This document shows positions 1 to 7,940 of a stretch of DNA of 64,000 bases, piece by piece. Under the pieces are notes generated by a model, which saw nothing but the letters and a program-made list of their open reading frames with translations, was not told the DNA's origin and ran no database searches. Every line of letters begins with the position of its first letter. Positions within the stretch are counted from its first letter, which is position 1. The position numbers and the translations under genes are program-made. The DNA comes from Paenibacillus algorifonticola (GTDB taxonomy: Bacteria; Bacillota; Bacilli; Paenibacillales; Paenibacillaceae), in contig NZ_KQ040784.1 in NCBI RefSeq assembly GCF_000971975.1, forward strand, positions 325 to 64,324, written 5' to 3'.

Positions 1-120
1 AGGCGCCCAAGTAAATGCAAGTACTTTTTTTCAAAAACTTTTTCAGTGTTTTTCAACCCTGTATGCACCTGCCCTTGACGCGAGATATAGAATACCATGA
101 ACCACAAGGGCAAGTCAACC

Positions 121-169
121 CAAAAGCAAGAAAATCAGGCAAGCCCTTATTCTAGGCTTGTCCTGATCT
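121..169 (-). terminator. Probable terminator of the recR-yaaL-bofA cluster
   Basis: On the minus strand a 12-bp stem (ATCAGGACAAGCC against GGCTTGCCTGAT, one bulged A) with a 9-nt loop is followed by a T-rich tract (TTTTCTTGCTTTT). It lies about 45 bp past the bofA stop codon, which fits an intrinsic terminator. The remaining bases 1-120 hold no gene that I can support. Confidence 0.7.
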
Positions 170-210
170 TCTTAAGTCCATAAACATCGCCTTCCATTGC
201 TTCCGAATAA

Positions 211-477
211 CTAAACCATCATATGCTGCAAGCCAACAATGAGCGCAATACCCGGCACGCCGAGTACGACCACCGTTGATATGGTCGCTGGATTAATTGG
301 GATTTTAATATCAGAAATAAGACCAGAGTAATTCAACAAATAAAGAACTGCGCAAGCACATATCAGATGTAGGGCGAAGCTTTTCGCCCATGACCATGAA
401 AGACGATGTCGAATAATAATGGCAAGCAGCGTGATGGAGGATACAACCAGGACAACTAATAAGACGGTATTCATCAT
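211..477 (-). CDS. bofA: BofA family inhibitor of pro-sigma-K processing
   Basis: An 88-residue, almost wholly hydrophobic protein with two to three predicted membrane segments and the conserved C-terminal stretch around NPATISTVVVLGVPGIAL, typical of BofA. In Bacillus BofA sits in the outer forespore membrane with SpoIVFA and holds the SpoIVFB protease inactive, delaying sigma-K activation. Start chosen at the first of two adjacent ATG codons because GGAGGGCGG lies 4 nt upstream. That ATG overlaps the stop codon of the preceding gene (ATGA), so the two are translationally coupled. Position after recR and yaaL is the same as in Bacillus subtilis. Confidence 0.9.
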   Translation of the reverse strand: MMNTVLLVVLVVSSITLLAIIIRHRLSWSWAKSFALHLICACAVLYLLNYSGLISDIKIPINPATISTVVVLGVPGIALIVGLQHMMV

Positions 478-767
478 TGAACCGCCCTCCATTCCGACCA
501 GCTCTTGCAAGCTCTTTTTGCGGTGCGGAGCAGAGAGTCATATCGCTTTTCAGCCGTAATAATTGCGTAAATCGCATAATCGATTTGGTCTTTACCCAAA
601 GCATAGTCAAAAAAACGGTTCGCATTTTCCCATTCCAAATGGGCTTCATAAATTTCCTGGCGCAGCCGATCCGTCCACTGCAGGGCATCCATATCCCCTT
701 GAACGCCATTAACAGACTTTTTCTCCGCTATCGTACTGCCGTTTCTCCATTTATTGAACTGCTTCAT
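474..767 (-). CDS. yaaL: YaaL-like DUF2508 family protein
   Basis: A 97-residue, charged, probably helical and cytoplasmic protein of unknown function, assigned to the YaaL/DUF2508 family on position between recR and bofA and on the central part with WENANRFFDYALGKDQIDYAIYAI, which resembles the family. The ORF is open further upstream, but the ATG at 767 has GGAGGTCGTGAGGAA directly before it and gives a length close to the family norm (about 75-95 residues). The stop overlaps the bofA start. Function is not known; co-inheritance with recR suggests only a conserved operon. Confidence 0.8.
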   Translation of the reverse strand: MKQFNKWRNGSTIAEKKSVNGVQGDMDALQWTDRLRQEIYEAHLEWENANRFFDYALGKDQIDYAIYAIITAEKRYDSLLRTAKRACKSWSEWRAVQ

Positions 768-934
768 TTCCTCACGACCTCCCGCTTGTCCATTCAAGAG
801 CCAAGGCTGCCTATATTCCATATATAAGCGGAGAGCCTTGCAAATAGAACTAGCGTCGAGATCAATCAAATCCAGCAGCTTTCTAGGACGAGAAGCAGCA
901 ATACGTTATGCACTCATATCTTATACATGCTTCT

Positions 935-979
935 AATAAAAAAGCTGCTCCTATCGTTTTGAACGATAAGAACAGCTTT
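935..979 (-). terminator. Intrinsic terminator downstream of recR
   Basis: Minus-strand stem AAAGCTGTTCTTATCG / CGATAGGAGCAGCTTT (16 positions, one or two non-canonical pairs), 7-nt loop, then TTTTTTATT. It starts 9 bp after the recR stop codon. It implies that yaaL-bofA either depend on read-through or have their own promoter in 768-935. Confidence 0.85.
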
Positions 980-987
980 GCCTATCT

Positions 988-1587
988 TTAGCCTAGCTCT
1001 CTGCGGCCTTCCAATGCTTTGGACAGCGTAACCTCATCGGCGTATTCCAAATCGCCGCCTACCGGCAAGCCGTGAGCAATTCGAGTGACCCGTATGCCAA
1101 AAGGCTTCACAAGCCGCGATATGTACATAGCGGTCGCTTCTCCTTCGACATTCGGATTAGTCGCCAGAATAAGTTCCTGCACACGCTCATCACTGAGACG
1201 GCGCAGCAGCTCGGCAATTTTGATCTGATCTGGACCAATTCCCTCCATAGGAGAGATAGCCCCTTGCAGCACGTGATAATGTCCCATGAACTCCTTCGTC
1301 CGCTCCATCGCCACCAAATCTTTCGATTCCTGTACGACGCAAATGACGGAGTTGTCCCTGAGCTTATCCTGGCAAATACGGCAAGGGTCCGTATCAGTTA
1401 TATTGCAGCAGATGGAGCAGTAAGTCAGATTGCGCTTCACGCTTACGAGCGCTTTAGCAAAATCAATGACATCGTCTTCCTTCATGCGAAGCACATAAAA
1501 AGCCAGTCTCGCAGCTGTTTTCGGTCCAATACCCGGCAGTCTGGTAAAACTGTCAATCAACTTCGCTATCGGTTCGGGATAATGCAA
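988..1587 (-). CDS. recR: Recombination mediator protein RecR
   Basis: 199 residues, the usual RecR length. Order: helix-hairpin-helix around residues 10-30 ([13 protein letters not shown]), a four-cysteine zinc finger (C57, C60, C69, C72), then a Toprim domain ([14 protein letters not shown] onward) and the C-terminal glycine-rich segment. RecR acts with RecF/RecO to load RecA on gapped DNA. The start is a TTG codon: AAAGGAG lies about 10 nt upstream and the resulting [14 protein letters not shown] matches the family N-terminus, whereas no ATG or GTG fits. It follows the YbaB/EbfC gene by 42 bp, the conserved dnaX-ybaB-recR arrangement. Confidence 0.97.
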   Translation of the reverse strand: MHYPEPIAKLIDSFTRLPGIGPKTAARLAFYVLRMKEDDVIDFAKALVSVKRNLTYCSICCNITDTDPCRICQDKLRDNSVICVVQESKDLVAMERTKEFMGHYHVLQGAISPMEGIGPDQIKIAELLRRLSDERVQELILATNPNVEGEATAMYISRLVKPFGIRVTRIAHGLPVGGDLEYADEVTLSKALEGRRELG

Positions 1588-1629
1588 CAGGTGTAGCTCC
1601 TTTCAAATCAGAACGAGCAGAGGCTTATT

Positions 1630-1941
1630 TTAGAACAAGCCTGGGATTTTCATGCCACCTGTAAATTTGCCCATATCCTGGTTCGCAACATCGTCCACTT
1701 TCGCAAGGGCATCGTTTACAGCTGTAATAATCAAATCCTGCAGCATTTCAACATCTTCCGGATCTACTGCTTCCGGTTTGATTGTAATATCAAGAACTTT
1801 TTTGTGGCCGTTTACGGTAACGTTAACTACGCCGCCGCCTGCTGTGCCTTCAACGGTTTTGTGGACAAGCTCTTCCTGTGCTTTCATCATTTGCTCTTGC
1901 ATCTTCTTCACTTGCTTCATCATTTGATTCATATTGTTCAT
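1630..1941 (-). CDS. YbaB/EbfC family nucleoid-associated protein
   Basis: 103 residues, N-terminal Met/Gln/Lys-rich coiled coil ([20 protein letters not shown]) followed by the beta-strand core with [20 protein letters not shown] and the C-terminal tail ending GGMKIPGLF, all typical of YbaB/EbfC (YaaK in Bacillus subtilis). Family members are small dimeric DNA-binding proteins. The ATG at 1941 is preferred to the upstream in-frame GTG because that GTG is itself part of the Shine-Dalgarno sequence (AGAGGTG, 6 nt from the ATG). Lies 22 bp after dnaX, probably one operon. Confidence 0.95.
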   Translation of the reverse strand: MNNMNQMMKQVKKMQEQMMKAQEELVHKTVEGTAGGGVVNVTVNGHKKVLDITIKPEAVDPEDVEMLQDLIITAVNDALAKVDDVANQDMGKFTGGMKIPGLF

Positions 1942-1963
1942 TATAATCACCTCTTATTTATAG

Positions 1964-3748
1964 TTAAAAATCCTCTTTCACAACGACAAGCTCTTCACCA
2001 AACAGCTTTACCGCTTCCTCTACCCATTTAGGCTGGGCTGGCGCTGCGTCCGGCATATCCGATTGCAGTTCAAACGCTTCGTCCGGGGTTCCTGAGCCAT
2101 TATCTGTAGCCGACTGCCATTCTTTAATCATAACCGTCGCAAGCTGAAGCGGCTCCCCGAATACACTTTGCAGAACCCGCTCAATAATTTCTTTATGCGT
2201 CGGCTTCTCCGTTGTTTCTCTATGCATCGTGTTTTTGAAAGCAACCAATACGGTGCCATCCACAACCGATACTGGCTCACCATCCATCAACCAAGCATGG
2301 ACCGTGATTTTGGTTTCCTTCACCCGCTGCAGCAGCTCGCTCCACTTCATGCGAACTTGCCCCGTTTCACTGCTGCTAGCTGCAGATAAATATGGCCCCA
2401 GCTTAACTGGCGTCCGAACAGACACCGAGTTAGAACCGCCGCTGCGGTTATTGAAGGCAGGACGATTGCCATTTGCCCCGGCCCGGGCTGCTGCGCCACC
2501 GCCAACCGCTCCTCCGCCAGCAGCCGGAACATTTTGCAACAGCTGCTCCAGCTTGCGTTCGAGCTGCTCCACTTGCTGACGCAGACGGCCCACCTCTGCG
2601 GAAGAACTCGCTGCCCCGCCAGATGGCTGGGCAGCATCCCCCGCAGAGGTTCCTTCGCGGCTATCGCCGATGGTGCAAATTTTCATCAGTGCGACTTCAA
2701 ACAGTGTCTGCGACTGAGCGGCATGCTTCATTTCTGATTGATAGCTGTTCAGCGTATCAATCATGCGAAACAGGCGGTCCGGCGTAAAAGCATCCGCCAT
2801 TGCCCGGAAGCGGTCTGCGTCAACGACGCGTTCCGTTGCTGCTCCGCCTTGTGGAGCAAGCTTAAGCACAAGCAAATCCCTGAAATAATAAATCAGGTTC
2901 TCCATGCACTTATCCGCACTCTTCCCCGCTTGCGTCAAGCTTTCTACAAGCGGCATCACAGCGCCAACATCACGGTCGCGAACCGCTTCCGCCAGCTCGT
3001 AGAACTGGTCGGCCGCCATTCCCCCCGTCACATCGACAGCACCGTCTAGCGTAATGCTCCCGCCTCCAAATGCTGCTACCTGCTCAAGCAGGCTGATGGC
3101 GTCACGCATGCCGCCTTCTGACAGCCTTGCAATATAAGCAATCGCATCATCTTCGGCGGCAATGCCTTCTTCCTTGCAAATCTCATGAAGCCGCTCCGAC
3201 TGCTCTGCAAGCGATACCTGCCGAAAATCAAAACGCTGGCAGCGGGAAATAATCGTTGCAGGAAGCTTATGCGGCTCTGTTGTTGCTAATATAAAGATAA
3301 CATGTGCAGGCGGCTCTTCCAATGTTTTGAGCAAAGCATTGAACGCCTCTGAAGTAAGCATGTGAACCTCGTCAATAATGTACACTTTATATCGCACTTC
3401 AGATGGGGCGTAGCGCACCTTATCCCGTATATCGCGAATTTCGTCGATGCCCCGATTGGAGGCAGCGTCAATCTCCACGACATCCATAATATGACCAGCT
3501 GTAATACCGCGGCATGCGTCGCATTCGTTGCATGGCTCCACTGCCGGGCCGGATTCACAATTGACTGCTTTCGCCAATACCTTAGCTGTCGTCGTCTTCC
3601 CCGTCCCACGGGGACCGTTGAACAAATAGGCATGCGAAACGCGATCCTCTTTTATCGCATTTTGCAGCGTCTGCACAATATGCTGTTGTCCCACCATGTC
3701 CCGAAACGTCTGGGGACGCCAGGCACGGTACAAGGCAATATGAGTCAC
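1964..3748 (-). CDS. dnaX: DNA polymerase III gamma/tau subunit
   Basis: 594 residues. AAA+ clamp-loader ATPase: Walker A GPRGTGKT (about residues 45-52), zinc module C64/C73/C76/C79, Walker B IIDEVHML, sensor ATTEPHK and the SRC motif in TIISRCQRFDF. Domain III and a Gln/Ala/Gly-rich linker (about residues 365-440) lead to a tau-type C-terminal region that would contact the polymerase. It loads the sliding clamp at the replisome. The start is GTG (MTHIALYRAWRPQTF) with AAGGGAACGG upstream; the ATG overlapping it is out of frame and immediately closed. No obvious programmed frameshift site was identified by eye. Confidence 0.97.
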   Translation of the reverse strand: MTHIALYRAWRPQTFRDMVGQQHIVQTLQNAIKEDRVSHAYLFNGPRGTGKTTTAKVLAKAVNCESGPAVEPCNECDACRGITAGHIMDVVEIDAASNRGIDEIRDIRDKVRYAPSEVRYKVYIIDEVHMLTSEAFNALLKTLEEPPAHVIFILATTEPHKLPATIISRCQRFDFRQVSLAEQSERLHEICKEEGIAAEDDAIAYIARLSEGGMRDAISLLEQVAAFGGGSITLDGAVDVTGGMAADQFYELAEAVRDRDVGAVMPLVESLTQAGKSADKCMENLIYYFRDLLVLKLAPQGGAATERVVDADRFRAMADAFTPDRLFRMIDTLNSYQSEMKHAAQSQTLFEVALMKICTIGDSREGTSAGDAAQPSGGAASSSAEVGRLRQQVEQLERKLEQLLQNVPAAGGGAVGGGAAARAGANGNRPAFNNRSGGSNSVSVRTPVKLGPYLSAASSSETGQVRMKWSELLQRVKETKITVHAWLMDGEPVSVVDGTVLVAFKNTMHRETTEKPTHKEIIERVLQSVFGEPLQLATVMIKEWQSATDNGSGTPDEAFELQSDMPDAAPAQPKWVEEAVKLFGEELVVVKEDF

Positions 3749-3805
3749 ATGGACCGTTCCCTTCTTGTTTCCTTACAGGAATTCTGCAAAAATACTCTAT
3801 CTCTT

Positions 3806-3834
3806 ATTATACATGATCAAAGCCTCAAGCCAAA
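3806..3834 (-). promoter_or_regulatory. Candidate sigma-A promoter of dnaX
   Basis: Minus strand: -35 TTTGGC (3829-3834), 17-bp spacer, -10 TATAAT (3806-3811, consensus). It sits just downstream of the SRP RNA terminator and 58 bp before the dnaX start. The -35 box is weak, so the call rests on the perfect -10 and its position. Confidence 0.5.
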
Positions 3835-3835
3835 C

Positions 3836-3885
3836 AAAAAACACCCGCAGCACCATTCGAGTTCATCGAAAAGCGTCGCCGGTGT
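3836..3885 (-). terminator. Terminator of the SRP RNA gene
   Basis: Minus-strand imperfect stem: ACACCGGCGACGC on the 5' side pairs with GCTGCGGGTGT on the 3' side, followed by TTTTTTG. It begins about 30 bp beyond the end of the SRP RNA and overlaps the far upstream part of the dnaX promoter region. Confidence 0.6.
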
Positions 3886-3915
3886 CTGTTAACATCCGTA
3901 ATATAAAACTTTAAT

Positions 3916-4184
3916 ACCGTGCACCTGCCCTTGATTGATGTAACCCAGGCGGCACTCTTGCACCACAGCTCGAGCCAGGCACTCCCCCGGCACATGAACT
4001 AACTTACTTACGGCTGCTTCCTTCCGGACCTGACCGAGTTCACAAGCGTCCATTGCGGAGGACCCAACTGTCAACACTGCTCGCAAGCGCCAAACCCCGC
4101 ATAGACATAACCTCAAACAGGAATTCAACCTCGCTAAAGCGGATTGCGAGTTACAGGGCACCGCTAACTCCCCATCTAGCACGG
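3916..4184 (-). ncRNA. ffs: Signal recognition particle RNA, large Bacillus type (scRNA)
   Basis: About 269 nt. The minus strand contains the universally conserved SRP helix 8 core GGTCAGGTCCGGAAGGAAGC (around 4020-4045), the symmetric loop that binds Ffh. The 5' end CCGTGCTAG is complementary to the 3' end GTGCACGG, closing the long helix; the length and extra 5' Alu-like region are those of Bacillus-type SRP RNA rather than the short Gram-negative 4.5S form. The gene lies just upstream of dnaX, as scr does in Bacillus subtilis. Ends were set from the terminal complementarity and the promoter spacing, and may be off by a few nt. Confidence 0.95.
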
Positions 4185-4192
4185 CAAAAATA

Positions 4193-4221
4193 AGTATAGC
4201 CGATATTGATACAAAGCGCAA
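4193..4221 (-). promoter_or_regulatory. Promoter of the SRP RNA gene
   Basis: Minus strand: -35 TTGCGC (4216-4221), 17-bp spacer, -10 TATACT (4193-4198), with the RNA 5' end 8-9 nt downstream. Spacing and position agree with sigma-A transcription starting at the first paired base of the RNA. Confidence 0.8.
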
Positions 4222-4318
4222 CTTTTCTCAGGACAAGACACGAAATGTACCTTTTCAGCAAGCGTGAACAGCATTGCCTTTCCTTGAAGGGAGCGCCCGT
4301 TTCACATATAAGCAGGCA

Positions 4319-4735
4319 TTAACGGCTCGTTTTGACTCGCACCTCATAGCGCGGCATATTATATTGCAGAGTCTCCTCTGCTTTATGCTGAAGCTCCTTC
4401 ACCTGCGCATCGGTCAAGCCAGGCTTTGCAGTCAGATGCACGACAAGATGCTCCCCGTTAAAATGAATCCTGCTTTTTTGGACGCCGTCCATCTTCTTGA
4501 TCAACTCGCCGACGAATTTGCCGTCGGAACCATAATTTAAATACGAATGCTTATTTGGTATGTTCGGATTGCTGTTAGACAGCCCCATATAGCCGTCATG
4601 GCCATAGGATTGCATCTGCTGCTTATGGTCAGGCTGACCACAGCCAGCAAGACTTATCCCTGCCAGCAGCAAGGCGCCTGCCAACAACAGTGTGCGCGAT
4701 CTTTTCGAAAGTAATATGCTCCTGCTCCATCTCAT
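4319..4735 (-). CDS. YhcN/YlaJ-like sporulation lipoprotein
   Basis: 138 residues. A positively charged N-terminus and hydrophobic stretch end in a lipobox LAGC (C32), so the mature protein should be membrane-anchored outside the cytoplasm. The C-terminal 75 residues (LIKKMDGVQKSRIHFNGEHL and a closing YEVRVKTSR) resemble the YhcN/YlaJ family of spore-associated lipoproteins, which are also short and built on one small alpha/beta domain. Start at the ATG with GGGAGG 8 nt upstream; a much longer N-terminal extension is open but lacks a ribosome site. The Shine-Dalgarno sequence lies inside the terminator stem of the preceding rpmE gene. Confidence 0.65.
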   Translation of the reverse strand: MRWSRSILLSKRSRTLLLAGALLLAGISLAGCGQPDHKQQMQSYGHDGYMGLSNSNPNIPNKHSYLNYGSDGKFVGELIKKMDGVQKSRIHFNGEHLVVHLTAKPGLTDAQVKELQHKAEETLQYNMPRYEVRVKTSR

Positions 4736-4736
4736 C

Positions 4737-4779
4737 AAAAAAACCTCCCTTATAACCATTAGAATGGCTACGGGAGGTT
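4737..4779 (-). terminator. Terminator of rpmE that contains the next gene's Shine-Dalgarno site
   Basis: Minus-strand hairpin with outer arms AACCTCCC / GGGAGGTT (8 bp, perfect) and an inner stem CCATT / AATGG, followed at once by seven T residues. The 3' arm GGGAGG is also the ribosome-binding site of the lipoprotein ATG at 4735. It lies 42 bp after the rpmE stop. Confidence 0.8.
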
Positions 4780-4821
4780 CTTGTATTCTGCCAAATATAG
4801 ACAAAATAGACATCACAGCAA

Positions 4822-5019
4822 TTAGATGCCGTATTTCTTTTTGAAACGATCGACGCGGCCGCCCACATCCAGGAACTTCTGCTTACCCGTATAGAATGGG
4901 TGGCATTGGGAACAAATCTCTACACGAAGGTTCGGTTTAATCGAACCAGTCTCGAAAGTGTTACCACAAGCGCAAGTTGCTGTAGTGATATGGTATGTCG
5001 GATGAATAGCTTGTTTCAT
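4822..5019 (-). CDS. rpmE: 50S ribosomal protein L31 (zinc-containing type)
   Basis: 65 residues. Zinc ligands C16, C18, C36 and C39 are present, marking the C+ form, along with the conserved [10 protein letters not shown] and the basic C-terminus [10 protein letters not shown]. It is part of the large ribosomal subunit. In Bacillus the C+ form is the zinc-replete version, replaced by a C- paralogue when zinc is scarce. The ATG at 5019 is chosen over the in-frame upstream GTG because that GTG belongs to the Shine-Dalgarno AGAGGTGA. Next to rho as in Bacillus, though a radical SAM gene is placed between them here. Confidence 0.97.
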   Translation of the reverse strand: MKQAIHPTYHITTATCACGNTFETGSIKPNLRVEICSQCHPFYTGKQKFLDVGGRVDRFKKKYGI

Positions 5020-5081
5020 CTCTTTCACCTCTTTCTGCCCTGAGCCACAGGCGGGCCCAGAATTAAGTCATACATCTCTGC

Positions 5082-5111
5082 ATTATAGCATAGCCAAGTC
5101 CTTGTTGTAAA
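5082..5111 (-). promoter_or_regulatory. rpmE: Promoter of rpmE
   Basis: Minus strand: -35 TTTACA (5106-5111), 18-bp spacer, -10 TATAAT (5082-5087). The leader to the ATG would be about 55 nt. No Zur box was recognised. Confidence 0.65.
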
Positions 5112-5156
5112 ACACAAAAGAAGGCGCTGTCCCATACCGGAAAAACCGCTCCTTCT
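5108..5156 (-). terminator. Possible terminator of the radical SAM gene
   Basis: Minus-strand stem AGAAGGAGCG / CGCCTTCT (one or two bulges) followed by TTTTGTGTTTT, beginning 7 bp after the stop codon. The stem is imperfect and the loop is long, so this is less certain than the others. It overlaps the -35 box of the rpmE promoter. Confidence 0.45.
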
Positions 5157-5162
5157 AGGGCA

Positions 5163-6419
5163 TCAGGATTGAATTAAGCTCGCAGGCGGAACATGCGTGA
5201 ACGAGCCAATCACAACATCTGGCAATTCATCGCGGAAAATTTCCAGCATCTGCTTCATCCCATAAATTTCGCCTTGTGCTGGCGGAATCAAGGATAAATA
5301 GCTTTCCGGGTCAATGTTCAGGTTCCGCATTTGGATGAGCTTGAGGCCGGTTCGCTTAACAAAGCCGATCATCGCCTCCATCTCTTCCTCACGATCCGTC
5401 ACACCAGGGAAAATCAAATAGTTAATCGACGTATACACGCCCTTGTCCGTCGCATATTTCAACGACTTCTCTACATTGGCGAGCGTATAGCCGCGCGGCT
5501 TGTAATAGGCATTGTAATGGTCATCAAGCGCACTGATGGTGCTGACACGCATCAGATTCAGGCCCGCATCGACAATTGCACGAATGTGATCCGTCAGCCC
5601 AGCGTTCGTATTAATGTTAATGTAGCCAAGCGACGTCTGACTTCTTACCCGGCGCATCGCGTCGACAATAATGCGTACCTGCGTAGAAGGCTCGCCTTCG
5701 CAGCCTTGCCCGAAGCTGATAATGGAATCTTCATGGCGAAGATGCTCCAGCATAATCTCAGTCACTTCGTCCACCGTCGGCTTGAAATTCATCCGTGTTT
5801 GCGGAGCAACAAAGCCACTGTCATCCGGCTGCTCGGAAATACAGCCAAAACAGCCTGCATTACACGAATACGAAACCGGAACCGCACCTTCCCAGCGCTG
5901 CAGAAAGGTATTGGATGACGTCAGGCATTCGTAGCCAAGTGCACAGTTCGACAAATGCTTATATAGACGATTTTCTGGATATTTAGACGTGATGCGCTCT
6001 ACTTGCTGCTTAACCTCATCGCGGTCGCAATTCAGCGGATCCCAGCGTTCCGGATCATCGCATTGCTCAGCTGCAACATAGAAGCCATTGTTTTTCCAAA
6101 CGACTGCCGTATAGCCGAACAAAGGTAGCTTTTCATTCTTATCCGCTTTGACATAGCCTGGCAGCGCAAGCCGCGTATAGCCTTGCGGCAAAAGCGCGCC
6201 TACCGCCTGCTTATTGCCCGGAAGCAACTGCATTTCACCCGTATCCGGGCTCAGGCCAACCGCCTTCGTAAAAGGCAAGCTTACAAGCGTAGCCCCTTCA
6301 GGCAACGGAATCAGCTCGTCCTCCATCATTTCGACAATCATATCGCCGCTGCGGCCTAAAGCTATATAGTGAGGATGATCAAAGACATTTCCTTGCTCAT
6401 CAGCATATACAAGATTCAT
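5163..6419 (-). CDS. Radical SAM protein of unknown substrate
   Basis: 418 residues. The radical SAM [4Fe-4S] signature CxxxCxxC is at C186, C190 and C193 (in YSCNAGCFGC), followed by barrel motifs such as FGQGCEGEPST (the glycine-rich SAM-contacting strand) and ININTNAG. The first about 170 residues form a separate domain with further cysteines (C120, C131, C159, C165), so there may be a second metal site. It sits between rho and rpmE, a place it does not have in Bacillus subtilis, and may be co-transcribed with rho (22-bp gap; AAGGAG upstream of the ATG). Reaction and partner are unknown; no precursor peptide gene was seen beside it. Confidence 0.85.
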   Translation of the reverse strand: MNLVYADEQGNVFDHPHYIALGRSGDMIVEMMEDELIPLPEGATLVSLPFTKAVGLSPDTGEMQLLPGNKQAVGALLPQGYTRLALPGYVKADKNEKLPLFGYTAVVWKNNGFYVAAEQCDDPERWDPLNCDRDEVKQQVERITSKYPENRLYKHLSNCALGYECLTSSNTFLQRWEGAVPVSYSCNAGCFGCISEQPDDSGFVAPQTRMNFKPTVDEVTEIMLEHLRHEDSIISFGQGCEGEPSTQVRIIVDAMRRVRSQTSLGYININTNAGLTDHIRAIVDAGLNLMRVSTISALDDHYNAYYKPRGYTLANVEKSLKYATDKGVYTSINYLIFPGVTDREEEMEAMIGFVKRTGLKLIQMRNLNIDPESYLSLIPPAQGEIYGMKQMLEIFRDELPDVVIGSFTHVPPASLIQS

Positions 6420-6441
6420 GATGTTCTCCTTTCAGGCAGCG

Positions 6442-7809
6442 CTATGAGCTATGCGTCGTGCGAGGGGCTGCCGAACGGCGTCCGGTCGCTGGCGTTGATG
6501 ACGACGACGAACTGGTACTGCTGCTTTTGATCCCGCTGCTGCGCTGCGGCGGCTTCGTCTCTGGCATGGAATCGAGCGACATGAGAAATTCACTATTCGT
6601 TTCGCTGTTTTTCAGCTTTTTGAGGAAGCCGTCAACGAACTCAATCGAATCGTTCATATTTTTACGAACCATCCATAGCTTCTCCAGCTCTTCCTGCGTC
6701 AGGAGCATTTCTTCTCGGCGCGTACCCGATCTGCGGATATCCAGCGCTGGGAAAATCCGGCGTTCAGCCAGTTTTCTGTCCAAATGCAGCTCCATATTGC
6801 CTGTACTTTTAAACTCTTCATAAATGATGTCATCCATACGCGAGCCTGTCTCCACAAGCGCTGTCGCGAGGATCGTCAAGCTTCCGCCCTCTTCCACATT
6901 CCGCGCCGCACCGAAAAACCGCTTCGGACGATGAAATGCAGCCGGGTCAATACCACCGCTCAGCGTACGGCCGGATGGCGGCACTACCAAGTTGTAGGCA
7001 CGAGCGAGACGCGTAATGCTATCCATCAAAATAACAACATCCTTCTTGTGCTCCACCAGTCGCAGCGCTCTCTCCAGGACAAGCTCTGTTACCTTAATAT
7101 GGTTTTCTGGCACTTCATCGAAAGTCGAAGCGATGACTTCGCCCTTAACCGAACGCTGCATATCTGTAACTTCCTCAGGCCGTTCATCAATAAGCAGTAC
7201 GAACAGCTCAATTTCAGGATGATTGGTAGAAATGCTGTTGGCAATCTCTTTGAGAAGCAACGTTTTGCCGACTTTCGGAGGTGCAACAATGAGTCCACGC
7301 TGGCCAAGTCCAACAGGCGCAATTAAATCCATAATTCGTGTGGAAAGTTTAGAGGATGCCGTCTCAAGCACCAGTTTTTTCTGTGGAAAAAGAGGAGTCA
7401 ATGCGGGAAAATGTAACCGTTCAGCTGCTAATTCAGGACTCGTCCCATTAACTGCATTTACTTGCAGCAAACCAAAGTATTTCTCCGAATCTTTCGGAAG
7501 CCGGCATTTGCCGGATACGAGATCGCCAGTACGAAGATCGAACTTGCGAATTTGGGAAGCCGAAATATAAATATCCTCTTTGCTTGGCAAATAGTTGATA
7601 GGCCTAAGAAAGCCGAAGCCTTCCGGCAAAATTTCCAGGACGCCCTGCATGAACATCAAGCCGCTTTTCTCAGCCTGAGCCCGCAATATTGCGAAAATCA
7701 ATTCCTTCTTCTTGAGTTGACCATAATACGGAATTTGATACTGCTTTGCCAGCTTATACAAATCCGTCAGCTTCAACTCTTCCAGATCGGCGATCTGAAG
7801 ATCTGTCAT
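6442..7809 (-). CDS. rho: Transcription termination factor Rho
   Basis: 455 residues. Order: N-terminal helical domain ([20 protein letters not shown]), cold-shock-like RNA-binding domain with the RNP motif GFGFLRP, and the RecA-like ATPase with Walker A PPKVGKT, Walker [17 protein letters not shown], and the Q-loop and R-loop region [20 protein letters not shown]. It is a hexameric RNA-dependent ATPase that terminates untranslated transcripts. Unlike the Bacillus subtilis protein it carries a low-complexity Ser/Thr-rich C-terminal tail of about 35 residues ([18 protein letters not shown]), likely disordered. The RBS is GTGGTGAGAA before the ATG. Follows murZ by 131 bp. Confidence 0.98.
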   Translation of the reverse strand: MTDLQIADLEELKLTDLYKLAKQYQIPYYGQLKKKELIFAILRAQAEKSGLMFMQGVLEILPEGFGFLRPINYLPSKEDIYISASQIRKFDLRTGDLVSGKCRLPKDSEKYFGLLQVNAVNGTSPELAAERLHFPALTPLFPQKKLVLETASSKLSTRIMDLIAPVGLGQRGLIVAPPKVGKTLLLKEIANSISTNHPEIELFVLLIDERPEEVTDMQRSVKGEVIASTFDEVPENHIKVTELVLERALRLVEHKKDVVILMDSITRLARAYNLVVPPSGRTLSGGIDPAAFHRPKRFFGAARNVEEGGSLTILATALVETGSRMDDIIYEEFKSTGNMELHLDRKLAERRIFPALDIRRSGTRREEMLLTQEELEKLWMVRKNMNDSIEFVDGFLKKLKNSETNSEFLMSLDSMPETKPPQRSSGIKSSSTSSSSSSTPATGRRSAAPRTTHSS

Positions 7810-7880
7810 GTTCTCACCACTTTATTCAGTTTTATGATACAGCAAACCGCTATAGTCCGATCTATCAGTATATACCATAG

Positions 7881-7920
7881 TTGGCGCTGGCTATTCCTCA
7901 TCCCAATGGACCAGCGCCAA
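7881..7920 (-). repeat. Perfect 10-bp inverted repeat between murZ and rho
   Basis: TTGGCGCTGG and CCAGCGCCAA are exact inverses separated by 20 nt, starting 20 bp past the murZ stop. No T tract follows on either strand, so it is not a standard intrinsic terminator. It could be an RNA-stabilising 3' hairpin or a Rho-linked terminator hairpin. Confidence 0.6.
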
Positions 7921-7940
7921 GCTTAGGTCAGCCTGCTTAT

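Noticed and set aside
5106-5160. Zur box in the rpmE control region
   Set aside because: Expected for a zinc-containing L31 only in some species, and no convincing dyad was found by eye.
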